Part shown: positions 16,833 to 25,399 of the stretch, in pieces | Layout: each line of letters begins with the position of its first letter | Numbering within the stretch: position 1 is the first letter of the stretch | Assembly (NCBI GenBank): GCA_029243485.1 | Contig: JAQWRY010000072.1 | Location: 1 to 64,000, forward strand | Length of the DNA stretch: 64,000 nt | Direction: 5' to 3' | Origin: Candidatus Binatia bacterium | Lineage (GTDB): Bacteria; Desulfobacterota; Binatia; UBA12015 | The notes under the pieces: generated by a model | Told to the model about the DNA's origin: nothing | Database searches by the model: none | The model's input: only the letters and a program-made list of their open reading frames with translations | Made by a program: the position numbers and the translations under genes

Positions 16833-17939
16833 TCAACGCAGGTCGGCGAGCGGGAGAAGCGACATCTTGGGGACGGGATGGTCATTCGCTTCGAGCCAAC
16901 GAAGGGTCCAAATCCCCTCCGCGTGACCGCACGGATCGAGCCAGTTCGCATCCTCGAGATGTGGATCCTCGGGGCAGACGACGACGCGGAGCGAGCCGTC
17001 GGCACGGTATCGGGCGCGCTTCTTGTTCGTGTGAACCGCGTAGTACCGGTAGTCGAATGACTCTCCCCAGAAGTTCGAGAGCACGAAGCCCCAGTAGCGG
17101 CACTCGGGCGGAGCCACGTCGACGACGACGGCGTGCCCGTCGCGGAGGCGCCACCAGCAACTCAGGTAGCGCATGTCGGCGATGCCGAGTGTCTCCGACG
17201 AGACGACGGGGGAGCTCTCGTAGACCTCGCCGTCGAGTGCGCGGAACCGGCGGGCGTACTCGAAGAAGGCGCGGTTAGTGCCGCGGACGTATCGCGTGAC
17301 CCGCCGGAGCGCGGACGCGACGAATTCCGGGTCGAGCGGCGGTGGCGGGTCGTCGGTGATGCGCTCGATCGATAAGTCCGCGGGCCGTTCGCTTCGCTTG
17401 TCCCAGAAGGTCTGTCGCACCATCACCGTGGTCGCGTCGGACGCGCTCTCGATCCAGTTCCCGGTCGTCTTCTGCGCACTGAGCGTGACTTCGAATCGAC
17501 CGTCTTTTCCGATTTCCAGATCGTCGACGTTCACGTAGGCGACCGTTCGCCGGCCTTCCTGGCGGCCGAGGGACCCACCGTAGATCGCGATCGTCATGTA
17601 GTGCGCATCGCCCCGCGTGCCGCGGATCCGGTACTGGTGGTCGCCGCTCACGTAGGCGTTCGTGTGGATGTTGTCCGGATTGTCCCAGCCGCTCTTGAGC
17701 GTCTCGTGAAGGCTTTCGAAGAAGACAGGTCTTCGCGCGTCACCGCCCTCCATGATTTGCTCGAGAGCGCCGCGCAGAATGCGGGTCAGGTAGCGATGGC
17801 CCTCACTGACGTCGAGCGGCGTGTCGGGTCCGCCGGATTCCTTGAGTTCATCCGTGAGTTTCTCGATCTCCCGGCAGAACTCCTGCCACGCGCGGCCGGA
17901 GGCGAGTGCCGTGAGCGGGCTGTCTTTGCGTGAGGGCAT
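16833..17939 (-). CDS. DUF1214 domain protein
   Basis: The 368-aa protein ends with the DUF1214 segment (CWWRLRDGHAVVVDVAP, NFWGESFDYRYYAVHTNKK, EGIWTLRWLEAN). The family often occurs next to DUF1254 or in lipid and steroid degradation regions, and no reaction is established. No signal peptide is visible. I chose ATG 17939, which gives the expected N-terminus; the open frame upstream enters the CoA transferase gene. It is 11 bp downstream of the CoA transferase stop on the same strand, so the two are likely co-transcribed. Confidence 0.85.
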   Translation of the reverse strand: MPSRKDSPLTALASGRAWQEFCREIEKLTDELKESGGPDTPLDVSEGHRYLTRILRGALEQIMEGGDARRPVFFESLHETLKSGWDNPDNIHTNAYVSGDHQYRIRGTRGDAHYMTIAIYGGSLGRQEGRRTVAYVNVDDLEIGKDGRFEVTLSAQKTTGNWIESASDATTVMVRQTFWDKRSERPADLSIERITDDPPPPLDPEFVASALRRVTRYVRGTNRAFFEYARRFRALDGEVYESSPVVSSETLGIADMRYLSCWWRLRDGHAVVVDVAPPECRYWGFVLSNFWGESFDYRYYAVHTNKKRARYRADGSLRVVVCPEDPHLEDANWLDPCGHAEGIWTLRWLEANDHPVPKMSLLPLADLR

Positions 17940-17950
17940 GGGCTCGAGTC

Positions 17951-20311
17951 TTAGCGCCAGGCGGGTCGGTCGCCGATGATCTTTCGTTCGGCGAGATCGG
18001 CCAGCCGCTCGTCGGTGACGCCGAGCGTGCCGCCGAGGACTTCCTGGTTGTGTTGGCCCATCGTCGGTGGCGGGGAGCGGTGCCACTTGGGCCCGAGCGT
18101 GGAGAACCCCATCGGAAGCGTCGGGTACCGCCTCGTACCGACGACCTCATGCTCGAGTTCCTGGAAGAACTGCCGGTGTTCCAGCTGGGGATTTGGCATC
18201 ACGGTGTGTGCGTTGTTGAGAGGTTCCGCCGGTACGCCCGCCGCGAGGAGCTTCGAACTGATCTCGCCGCAGGGCATTTCGGCGAACACCTTCCGAAGCT
18301 CTTCGTCGATTCGGTCGTGCGCGGCTCGCCTACCGGCGGCGGTCCGAAGATCGTCGGCTTCCGTCCACGACGGGTTCTCGAGGACCTGGCACAGAGCCTT
18401 CCACTGCTCATCGTCGACGACCGCGAGTGCCAGATGTTTCTCGTCTCCGCAGAGATACACCCCCTGGGGAGCGGCGTACGGACCGCGGTTGCCCGTTCGT
18501 TCGAGAAGGACGCCGTAGGCGGAGTGCTCGATGAGTTGTTCCGCAGCGAGGTTCAGGCCGGGCTCGACGAGAGGCACTTCGACGAGGTCGCCGAGGCCGG
18601 TCTCACGTCGGCGTTCGAGAGCCAGATTGATTGCAAAGAACGCGTGCAGCGCGCCGATGGGGTCGCAGACGTTCACGATCATCGGCAGGTTTTCGTATCC
18701 GGAGAGCCACGCGAGGCCGCAGGCTTGCTCGACGTTCATCGCGAAGCCGACCCGATCGAGCCAGGGACCGTCGAGGCCCCAACTCGGCATCCGTACGACG
18801 ATCAGCTTGGGGTTGCGCTTTCGCAGGTCGTCGGGATCGAGACCGAGGTTCGAGAGAACCCGAACGGAAAAGTTCTCGACGAGGATATCGGTGTCGTCGA
18901 TCAGCTGCAGGAATAGTTCGCGCCCTTCGTCGGAGTCGAGGTTTAGCGTTATATCGCGCTTGTTCGCATTGGCGCCGTGGAAGATCGAGCTGGTCTCCCA
19001 GAAGCGCTGCCCTTTGATCGCGTTCACGAAGCGCATGCCGTCGGGCCGTTGGGTCGATTCGATTTTGAGGACGTCGGCGCCGATCATCGCGAGGTGCCCG
19101 GTCAGAAACGGCCCGGCCCAGAAGGCCGTGAGGTCGAGGACACGTAGTCCGGCCAAGGGTAAAGAGTCCCCCGTGTCGGTTGTGGGCGTGGCCGACGTCG
19201 CGGCGCCGAGACCGTCGGTGTGCTCCCCCAGGCGCGGCGCGGGTGCGGGTTCCGGCCGGGGCACGCTGCCCAGCCGGTAGGGCACGCGGGGCTGAAGGAA
19301 CCCGCCCGGGTGCGTCTGGAATACGCCGCGCTCGGCGAAGTGATCGAGATTGGGCAGCGTCTCTCCGTTGCCGATCGGCGCGACCGGGATGCGTAACGCG
19401 GAGGCGAGTTCGATGATCTCGTCGACCGTGTGCTCGCGCGTCCAGCTGTGGATCACGTTCTGGATGAACGGGAGCTCTTTCATCCGGTTGTCGGTGTGGT
19501 GGTACTTCGTCTCGTCGGCGAGTTCCGGACGTTCGACCATCGCGCAGAAGTCTTGCCATTGTTGCGCGGTGACGGTCGCGAAGCCGACCCAGCCATCCTT
19601 CGCCGGTTCGACCGATGGCGTGTCGATGAATTGGTCGAGCGGCTTGCCGGTGAATTGGCCGTTCAAGTCGTGGTACTGCGTGCCGCACTGGAGCAGCGCC
19701 TCGAACATCGAGACGTCGACGTGCTGGCCCCGGCCGGTGTTGCGCGTGGACAGCCACGCGACGAGTGCGCCGAAGCTCGCGTAGGTTCCGGCGACCCACT
19801 CGCCGATCCGACCCGCCGCTCCGACGGGTCCGCGTTCGGGAAGCCCGCGCCGCGCGGTCATGCCCACGGCGGCTTGCAGCGTCCACTCCGTTGCTGGGCG
19901 CTCGGCCCATGGGCCTTCGAGTCCCCACGGCGAGATCGAGACGAGCGAGAGTCGCGGTTGCGCTCGGGAGAACGAATCGAAGTCGAGCCCACGCCGCGCG
20001 AGTCCCCCGGCGCCGAAGCTTTCGATCACGAGGTCCGCGTTCGACGCGAGTTCGAGAAGGCGTGCGCGGTCGCCCGCTCGTTCGAGGTCGAGAACGACCG
20101 ACTGCTTCCCGGAGTTGAGGAACTGGAAGAGCGCGCCGTCCTCGTCCTCCGGGATCTCGGCGCCCGACGCGCTCCACCGTCGCATCGGGTCCCCGGCGGG
20201 CGATTCGACCTTCAAGACCGAGGCTCCGGCGTCGCGAAACAGCTTGGAGCAGTAAGGCCCCGCGATCTCCGTCGAGAGATCGAGAACACGAAGGCCGGAA
20301 AGTGGGGGCAT
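17951..20311 (-). CDS. Double-length family III CoA transferase (CaiB/BaiF), two fused copies
   Basis: The 786-aa protein contains two complete family III CoA-transferase units. The first opens with LSGLRVLDLSTEIAGPYCSK and the second, near residue 390, with LAGLRVLDLTAFWAGPF; each is followed by a VLKVES/VLKIES block. The enzymes swap CoA between carboxylic acids through an Asp. The first half keeps GQHVDVSMFEA, which carries the Asp; the corresponding stretch in the second reads GDLVEVPLVEP, with Glu. Tandem fusions of this sort are known and probably form an intramolecular version of the usual interlocked dimer. The substrate is unknown. It is divergent from the second carotenoid oxygenase. 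Confidence 0.9.
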   Translation of the reverse strand: MPPLSGLRVLDLSTEIAGPYCSKLFRDAGASVLKVESPAGDPMRRWSASGAEIPEDEDGALFQFLNSGKQSVVLDLERAGDRARLLELASNADLVIESFGAGGLARRGLDFDSFSRAQPRLSLVSISPWGLEGPWAERPATEWTLQAAVGMTARRGLPERGPVGAAGRIGEWVAGTYASFGALVAWLSTRNTGRGQHVDVSMFEALLQCGTQYHDLNGQFTGKPLDQFIDTPSVEPAKDGWVGFATVTAQQWQDFCAMVERPELADETKYHHTDNRMKELPFIQNVIHSWTREHTVDEIIELASALRIPVAPIGNGETLPNLDHFAERGVFQTHPGGFLQPRVPYRLGSVPRPEPAPAPRLGEHTDGLGAATSATPTTDTGDSLPLAGLRVLDLTAFWAGPFLTGHLAMIGADVLKIESTQRPDGMRFVNAIKGQRFWETSSIFHGANANKRDITLNLDSDEGRELFLQLIDDTDILVENFSVRVLSNLGLDPDDLRKRNPKLIVVRMPSWGLDGPWLDRVGFAMNVEQACGLAWLSGYENLPMIVNVCDPIGALHAFFAINLALERRRETGLGDLVEVPLVEPGLNLAAEQLIEHSAYGVLLERTGNRGPYAAPQGVYLCGDEKHLALAVVDDEQWKALCQVLENPSWTEADDLRTAAGRRAAHDRIDEELRKVFAEMPCGEISSKLLAAGVPAEPLNNAHTVMPNPQLEHRQFFQELEHEVVGTRRYPTLPMGFSTLGPKWHRSPPPTMGQHNQEVLGGTLGVTDERLADLAERKIIGDRPAWR

Positions 20312-20379
20312 CGCGAGGGAGCCTAGCGCGGGGCCCCTGGGGCCGCCAAGAAACTGGGCTTGAGCGGGCCGGAGAATCA

Positions 20380-20401
20380 GCGTAGTGATGACTCACTACG
20401 C
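20380..20401. promoter_or_regulatory. 9-bp inverted repeat upstream of carotenoid oxygenase
   Basis: GCGTAGTGA (20380-20388) and TCACTACGC (20393-20401) are perfect inverted arms with a 4-nt spacer, 37 bp before the ATG at 20438 and in the divergent space with the CoA transferase. Its form suits a repressor operator; a hairpin in the mRNA leader is the alternative. Confidence 0.5.
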
Positions 20402-20437
20402 CTCGGGCATCGACTCGGGGGAAAGGGACCAACGCAC

Positions 20438-21775
20438 ATGACCGTCGAGCGGCAGACCGAAGAGCTTCCCTGGCACCTCAAAGGAAACTGGGCCCCGGTT
20501 CAGGACGAATTGAACGTCGACGACCTCAAGGTCGAGGGCGAGATTCCGAAGGAACTCGACGGGATCTACCTGCGCAACGGCATGAACCCCCGTTCCGGTT
20601 TCTCGGAGCACTGGTTCTTCGGCAACGGCATGGTGCACGGCGTCGAGTTGAAGAACGGTCGTGCGTCGTACCGCAACAAGTTCGTTCGCACCCCGTACTA
20701 CGAGAACGACATGGGCATGATGGACGCGCTGATGTCGCCGCAGGCCTCTCCGGCAAACACGCACGTCGTACCGCACGCCGGTCGAATCCTCTGCGTGGAA
20801 GAGGCGCACGTGCCCTGGGAGATCGATCGCGACCTGAACACGGTTGGTGTTCAGGATTGGGACGGCCGGCTCACGACGCCGTTCACCGCGCATCCGCGGG
20901 TCTGTCCCGAGACCGGTGAGCTTCTCTCGTTCGGCTACTCGATGATGCAAGACCCGTACGTTCACTACTATCGCATCGACGCCAAGGGAGAGCTCGTGCA
21001 GAACGAGCCGATCGAGATCCCGCGGCCGGTGATGATGCACGATTGGAACGTCACGCGGAACCACGTGATCTTCATGGACATGCCGCTCGTGTTCTCGCTG
21101 GAAGGTCCGAATCCGGGCTTCGCGTGGCGACCCGAGCACGGTTCTCGCCTCGGGGTGATGCCGCGCAACGGCACGAACGCCGATGTGAAGTGGTACGACA
21201 TGAATCCCTGCTACGTCTTCCATCCCGTGAATGCGCACGAGGAAGGCGATCGGATCATCCTGCACGTCTGTCGCCAGCCGCACGCGATGAAGGGTGGGAT
21301 GAACGACATTGGAGACGGCGAAGACGATGCTGGCCGCCTGTGGCGCTGGACGATCGACACCAAGACCGGGTCCGTCAAAGAAGAGCAGCTCGACGATGCG
21401 GCCGGTGATTTCCCGCGTATCGACGATCGGCGAGTCGGCCTGAAGGCGAAGTACGGCTACATCATGGGCCTGGATTCGGACAAGCCGACTCTGACCTTCG
21501 ATCGGCGCCTGTTCAAGTATGACCTCGAGTCGGGCCGGCGCGAGACGCACGATCTCGGTAAGGGCTGGTTCGGTGGGGAGCCCTGTTTTGCGCCGCGCGC
21601 CGCCGATTCGGCGGAAGATGACGGCTGGGTGGTCTCAATCGTCTACGATTCGGACGAGAACGAGTCGCATCTCGTGATCGTGAACGCGCAGGACTTCGAG
21701 GCGGCACCGGTGGCGCGGGTTCGGTTGCCCCGCCGGGTGCCGTTCGGCGCACATGGCAACTGGCTTCCTGCCTAA
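20438..21775 (+). CDS. Carotenoid oxygenase family protein (second copy)
   Basis: The 445-aa protein has the family start (ELDGIYLRNGMNPRSG, WFFGNGMVHGV) and four iron-binding His in PFTAHPRVC, PVMMHDWNV, YVFHPVNAH and PFGAHGNWL. It should be an Fe(II)-dependent O2 enzyme that cleaves a conjugated double bond. Sequence outside the motifs differs clearly from the copy at 8889-10325, so these are old paralogues and not a recent duplication. ATG 20438 is chosen because family sequence begins soon after it. A perfect inverted repeat lies upstream. A beta-lactamase-fold lipoprotein follows after about 43 bp. Confidence 0.9.
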   Translation: MTVERQTEELPWHLKGNWAPVQDELNVDDLKVEGEIPKELDGIYLRNGMNPRSGFSEHWFFGNGMVHGVELKNGRASYRNKFVRTPYYENDMGMMDALMSPQASPANTHVVPHAGRILCVEEAHVPWEIDRDLNTVGVQDWDGRLTTPFTAHPRVCPETGELLSFGYSMMQDPYVHYYRIDAKGELVQNEPIEIPRPVMMHDWNVTRNHVIFMDMPLVFSLEGPNPGFAWRPEHGSRLGVMPRNGTNADVKWYDMNPCYVFHPVNAHEEGDRIILHVCRQPHAMKGGMNDIGDGEDDAGRLWRWTIDTKTGSVKEEQLDDAAGDFPRIDDRRVGLKAKYGYIMGLDSDKPTLTFDRRLFKYDLESGRRETHDLGKGWFGGEPCFAPRAADSAEDDGWVVSIVYDSDENESHLVIVNAQDFEAAPVARVRLPRRVPFGAHGNWLPA

Positions 21776-21818
21776 TTCTGGCAGTAGCCCACTTCAATCC
21801 GAGGGGTTAGGGGAAGGG

Positions 21819-23033
21819 ATGCGGTCCTATCTCCTGCCCCTCGTTCTTTTGGTGCCCTTCTTTGTCGTCGGCTGCGGTGGTTCCTCGACGACCGACAGTT
21901 CGCAGGGTGCGCCCGCCGCCGAGTCCGTGGATCCTGAAGCGGGGCCCTGGGAATTGGTGCCGGAGGACCGCGTCGCCGAAGAGTGCGGCCTCGACCCAGC
22001 GCTGCTGCGTGAGGCAGACCAGGCGATCGACCGGCCGTGGGCGATCATTCGCTACGGGAAGCTCTGCCACGAGTACTACCCGAGTGGAGCCGACGAAGTG
22101 ACCGAGGTGTACTCCGCGACCAAGACGCTCAGCGCGGTGGTCACTGGGATCGCGGTGTACGAGACGCGGGACCTCACCCGAACCGGACGCAAGACGGGGC
22201 CGTTGTCGGACACGGACCGAGTCGACCACTGGCTCGACGACTTCACGTTCAACCCCGATGCGCAGGTTGCGCACGTGCTCTCGATGGTGGCGCACAACGA
22301 CGACCTTGGTCTCGACCAGAAGACGTTCGCGTACGATGCGGACGGAACGGTTCAGATCAACCGGCTGAGCGACGTGATCAACACCGCGATCGACCAGGAT
22401 CCCGGCCGGTTCGGCGCCGACCTGGACGCGTTCACGCAGCGCTACCTCTACGAGCCGGTCGGCATGACAGGCTCCACGTGGACCGGCGGCGGCCCGGACA
22501 AGATCTTCGCCTTCACCTGGGAGACCACCACACGCGATATGGCGCGTCTCGGATTGTTGATGCTCAACGGCGGCGAGTGGAACGGCAACCGCGTTCTCTC
22601 CGAGGACTGGATCTACAAAATGACGCATCCGTCGTTTGAGGATGCGGCGACGACGTACGGCTACCTCACATGGGTCAGTACCCGCCTGCAGAATCCGTTC
22701 TTCGGGGACTGCGCTCCCGCTTCGATCTGGCCCGAGAATCCCCACGGCCTGTCGGACGCGCCGGATTGCGGCTACGGGGCCGAGGCTTCGTGTACGCAGG
22801 AGAACGATGTTGGCGTCTGGAGCGCACTGGGCCTCTTCGGGCAGATCATCACCGGCCATCCCGGCCTCGACATGGTGATTGTCGCAAAGGACATCGGTGA
22901 TGCGGTTTCGGCCCGTGGCGCCTGGGCGTTCGCACGACCTGCGTTGGTTGCCGAAGATCCGCGTTTCGCGGGGGACGAGGCGGCCTTCTGCCAGGCGTAT
23001 CGTTCGAGCGGCTACGCACCGGACCTGCGATGA
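21819..23033 (+). CDS. Beta-lactamase-fold serine hydrolase, lipoprotein
   Basis: The roughly 404-aa product begins with a lipoprotein signal (LLPLVLLVPFFVVGCGG, lipobox VVGC) and should be lipidated and envelope-located. The class C beta-lactamase/esterase fold is indicated by the SxxK nucleophile in YSATKTL and by YEPVGMTGSTWTGG and TTTRDMARLGLLMLN in the core. Such proteins are usually esterases, transesterases or peptidases and not resistance enzymes. ATG 21819 follows GGGGAAGGG. The stop overlaps the ATG of the LLM gene (ATGA), linking the two. Confidence 0.87.
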   Translation: MRSYLLPLVLLVPFFVVGCGGSSTTDSSQGAPAAESVDPEAGPWELVPEDRVAEECGLDPALLREADQAIDRPWAIIRYGKLCHEYYPSGADEVTEVYSATKTLSAVVTGIAVYETRDLTRTGRKTGPLSDTDRVDHWLDDFTFNPDAQVAHVLSMVAHNDDLGLDQKTFAYDADGTVQINRLSDVINTAIDQDPGRFGADLDAFTQRYLYEPVGMTGSTWTGGGPDKIFAFTWETTTRDMARLGLLMLNGGEWNGNRVLSEDWIYKMTHPSFEDAATTYGYLTWVSTRLQNPFFGDCAPASIWPENPHGLSDAPDCGYGAEASCTQENDVGVWSALGLFGQIITGHPGLDMVIVAKDIGDAVSARGAWAFARPALVAEDPRFAGDEAAFCQAYRSSGYAPDLR

Positions 23034-24091
23034 AACTCGGAGTCTGCGTGGCGTCGCACATCGGCGACGTGGACTACGTCTGTCGCGCCGAGGCGCTCGG
23101 CTACACGCACGCCTGGCTCGCAGACAGCCAGATGATCTGGTCGGACTGCTACGCGACGCTGGCCCTCGCGGCCGATCGTACGAGTCGCATCTACATCGGC
23201 ACCGGTGTCGCGGTCTCCGGAACGCGGCCCGCACCCGTGACGGCGGCGAGCATCGCGACCATCAATGCGATCGCGCCCGGCCGTACGTTTCTCGGCGTCG
23301 GGACCGGCAACACCGCGATGCGCATCATGGGAAAGAAGCCGCATCGGATCGCGGAATTCGATCGCTATCTGACGACGCTGCGCGCGCTCTTGCAGGGCGA
23401 CGAGACGATGCACGAAGGCAAGCCGATCCGCCACGTGATGCCCGACCATGGTTTCGTGAACGTGAAGGACCCGATTCCGCTGTACGTTTCGGGCTTCGGT
23501 CCGCGGTCGCTCGGTCTCGCTGGAAAGCACGGGGATGGCGCGGTCATGGGGATGCCGCCGAGCCCCGAGGTCCTGCAGATCATGCTCGATCTCATCCGCG
23601 CGGGGGCCAAGGGCGCGGGTCGGACTCTCGACCGCGCGTCCTACCCGACGACGGCGCTTACGACGATTAGCGTGCTCGACCCCGGCGAAAGGACAGACTC
23701 GGATCGCGTTCGCGCCGAGTGCGGAGCCTTCGCCATGGCGACGGTTCACTACATGTACGATCAGTGGCGCCAGTTCGGGAACCCGCCGCCGGAGGTCGTA
23801 CGACCGATCTGGGACGAGTACTGCGCGATGCTGGCGGACGTTCCGGACGATCGTCTCCACCAGAGAATCCACGCCGGCCACAATTGCTGGGTGCTGCCCG
23901 AGGAAGAGCGCTTCGTGTCTCGAGAGCTGATCGAATCGACCTGTTTGGTCGGCACGGCGGGTGAACTGGCGCAGCGACTGAAGGCGCTCGAGGAGGCGGG
24001 GTTGGACCAGTTGATGCTTCTCCCGGCATGGGAGCCGCGCTACGATGTTTTGGAACGAGTCGGCCGCGACCTGTTGCCGCTCCTGTCTTAG
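23030..24091 (+). CDS. LLM class flavin-dependent oxidoreductase, Mer/F420-type
   Basis: The 353-aa TIM-barrel protein resembles the methylenetetrahydromethanopterin-reductase-like subgroup: MKLGVCVASHIGDVDYV, GTGVAVSGTRPAPVTAAS, FLGVGTGNTAMRIMGKKP and YVSGFGPRSLGLAGKHGDG. This subgroup often uses F420 where the organism makes it; FMN is equally possible, since no F420 biosynthesis gene is in the window. Translation is coupled to the upstream lipoprotein gene, and the amidohydrolase starts 10 bp after its stop, so a multi-gene transcript from 20438 or 21819 to 25298 is likely. Confidence 0.88.
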   Translation: MKLGVCVASHIGDVDYVCRAEALGYTHAWLADSQMIWSDCYATLALAADRTSRIYIGTGVAVSGTRPAPVTAASIATINAIAPGRTFLGVGTGNTAMRIMGKKPHRIAEFDRYLTTLRALLQGDETMHEGKPIRHVMPDHGFVNVKDPIPLYVSGFGPRSLGLAGKHGDGAVMGMPPSPEVLQIMLDLIRAGAKGAGRTLDRASYPTTALTTISVLDPGERTDSDRVRAECGAFAMATVHYMYDQWRQFGNPPPEVVRPIWDEYCAMLADVPDDRLHQRIHAGHNCWVLPEEERFVSRELIESTCLVGTAGELAQRLKALEEAGLDQLMLLPAWEPRYDVLERVGRDLLPLLS

Positions 24092-24101
24092 GGGACCCCC
24101 G

Positions 24102-25298
24102 ATGAACGAAGCCGCGGAACTCACTCCGTACACCGGCGATGCCTTCATCCACGATGCGGATGCGCACATCATCGAAGAGCCGGACTGGATGGTCGCCCAC
24201 GCCGATCCTGGTGTCCGAGAGAAGCTGAAGCCCGTCTTCGTTGCATCGGTGAAACCCGGCGAGGAGAGCATGGTCGACGTTTGGCGTCGGCGTCACGCCG
24301 AACCCGCGCGGCGCTCGAAGGCGGAGGCCGAGATCATGTTGACCAAGAACTGGTCGGCGCTCGGAAGCTTCATCGCACAAGACCGTCCTCGGGCGCTGGA
24401 CCTCCTCGGCTTTCGAAGCCAACTCGTCTTCAACACGTTCACGAACGACTATCTCTACGCCGCCGAGCACAAGGACGATCTCGAGTTCGCCTACGGCCTC
24501 GCTCGCGCGCACAACCGCGCCATGGTCGAGTTCTGCTCGGTGGACCCCCGGTTGCTTGCGACGGCCTACGTTCCGCTCGCGGACTTCGAGCAGTCCCGCA
24601 TCATCGCGCAAGAGTCGATCCGGATGGGGGCAAAGGCTCTGCTCGTCGCGTCGGGTTGTCCGAAGGGCCACTCGCCGAGTCACACCGGGCTGTTCCCGGT
24701 CTGGGCAATGGCGCAGGAAGCGGGCCTCCCCGTCGTGTTCCACGTCGGCGGGGGTGGCAAGCTTCTCGATCCCGCCTACTTCGAGAACGGATTGCCGCCG
24801 GTGCCGGACTTCCACGGGGGCGCGGAGAACTTTCGCTCTGTCGATTATATGGCGATTCCCTATCCGCCGATGCAGACGCTCGCGACGATGATCTTCGATC
24901 GGGTCTTCGATCACTTCCCGCGGCTCAAGGTGGGCGTGATCGAGCAGGGCGCCGTGTGGGTCCCGGGCTGGATGCGGTCCATGGACACGTCATTCAACGC
25001 GTTTCGCAGGAACGAGGAGCGTCTGCAGAAGCTCGAGCTCCTTCCGAGTGAGTACGTCCGCCGCCAAATCCGAGTGACACCGTATCCCGCCGAGCCGGTC
25101 GGCTGGATCATCGAACAGGCGGGGGAAGAGGTTTGCCTCTTCTCCTCCGACTGGCCGCACGTTGAGGGCGGGCGGAACCCGATTCGGCGCTTCGAATCCT
25201 CGCTCGAAGGGATCTCGGCACGCGCTCGGGCCAGTTTCTATAAGGACAATTTCATCGACCTGATGGGGCAGGGCCTCGCGGGCGTGCCCGCACCTTAG
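24102..25298 (+). CDS. Amidohydrolase-2 family metal-dependent hydrolase/decarboxylase
   Basis: This 398-aa TIM-barrel protein has the DADAHIIE N-terminal metal motif (about 18-25), a central VFHVGGGGK His, VGVIEQGAVWVPGW and the C-terminal metal Asp in FSSDWPHVEGG. In this family (amidohydrolase 2, with amino-carboxymuconate-semialdehyde and gamma-resorcylate decarboxylases) decarboxylation of aromatic or ring-cleavage acids is common; the substrate is unknown. ATG 24102 lies after GGGGAcc. It is only distantly related to the amidohydrolase at 405-1778, and context with an LLM protein suggests an oxidative degradation step. Confidence 0.87.
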   Translation: MNEAAELTPYTGDAFIHDADAHIIEEPDWMVAHADPGVREKLKPVFVASVKPGEESMVDVWRRRHAEPARRSKAEAEIMLTKNWSALGSFIAQDRPRALDLLGFRSQLVFNTFTNDYLYAAEHKDDLEFAYGLARAHNRAMVEFCSVDPRLLATAYVPLADFEQSRIIAQESIRMGAKALLVASGCPKGHSPSHTGLFPVWAMAQEAGLPVVFHVGGGGKLLDPAYFENGLPPVPDFHGGAENFRSVDYMAIPYPPMQTLATMIFDRVFDHFPRLKVGVIEQGAVWVPGWMRSMDTSFNAFRRNEERLQKLELLPSEYVRRQIRVTPYPAEPVGWIIEQAGEEVCLFSSDWPHVEGGRNPIRRFESSLEGISARARASFYKDNFIDLMGQGLAGVPAP

Positions 25299-25399
25299 CT
25301 CCGGCGATCACTCGTTCGGCGAACTCCCTTGCCGCTGTGGGGGACTTGGGCTTAGTGCTGGCACTCCCCGATTCCGGGGTCGAGCCGGGAGGTTGGCAC

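Noticed and set aside
20396-21550. 384-codon minus-strand frame opposite the second carotenoid oxygenase
   Set aside because: Antisense shadow; low-complexity Arg/Val/His composition and no start context.
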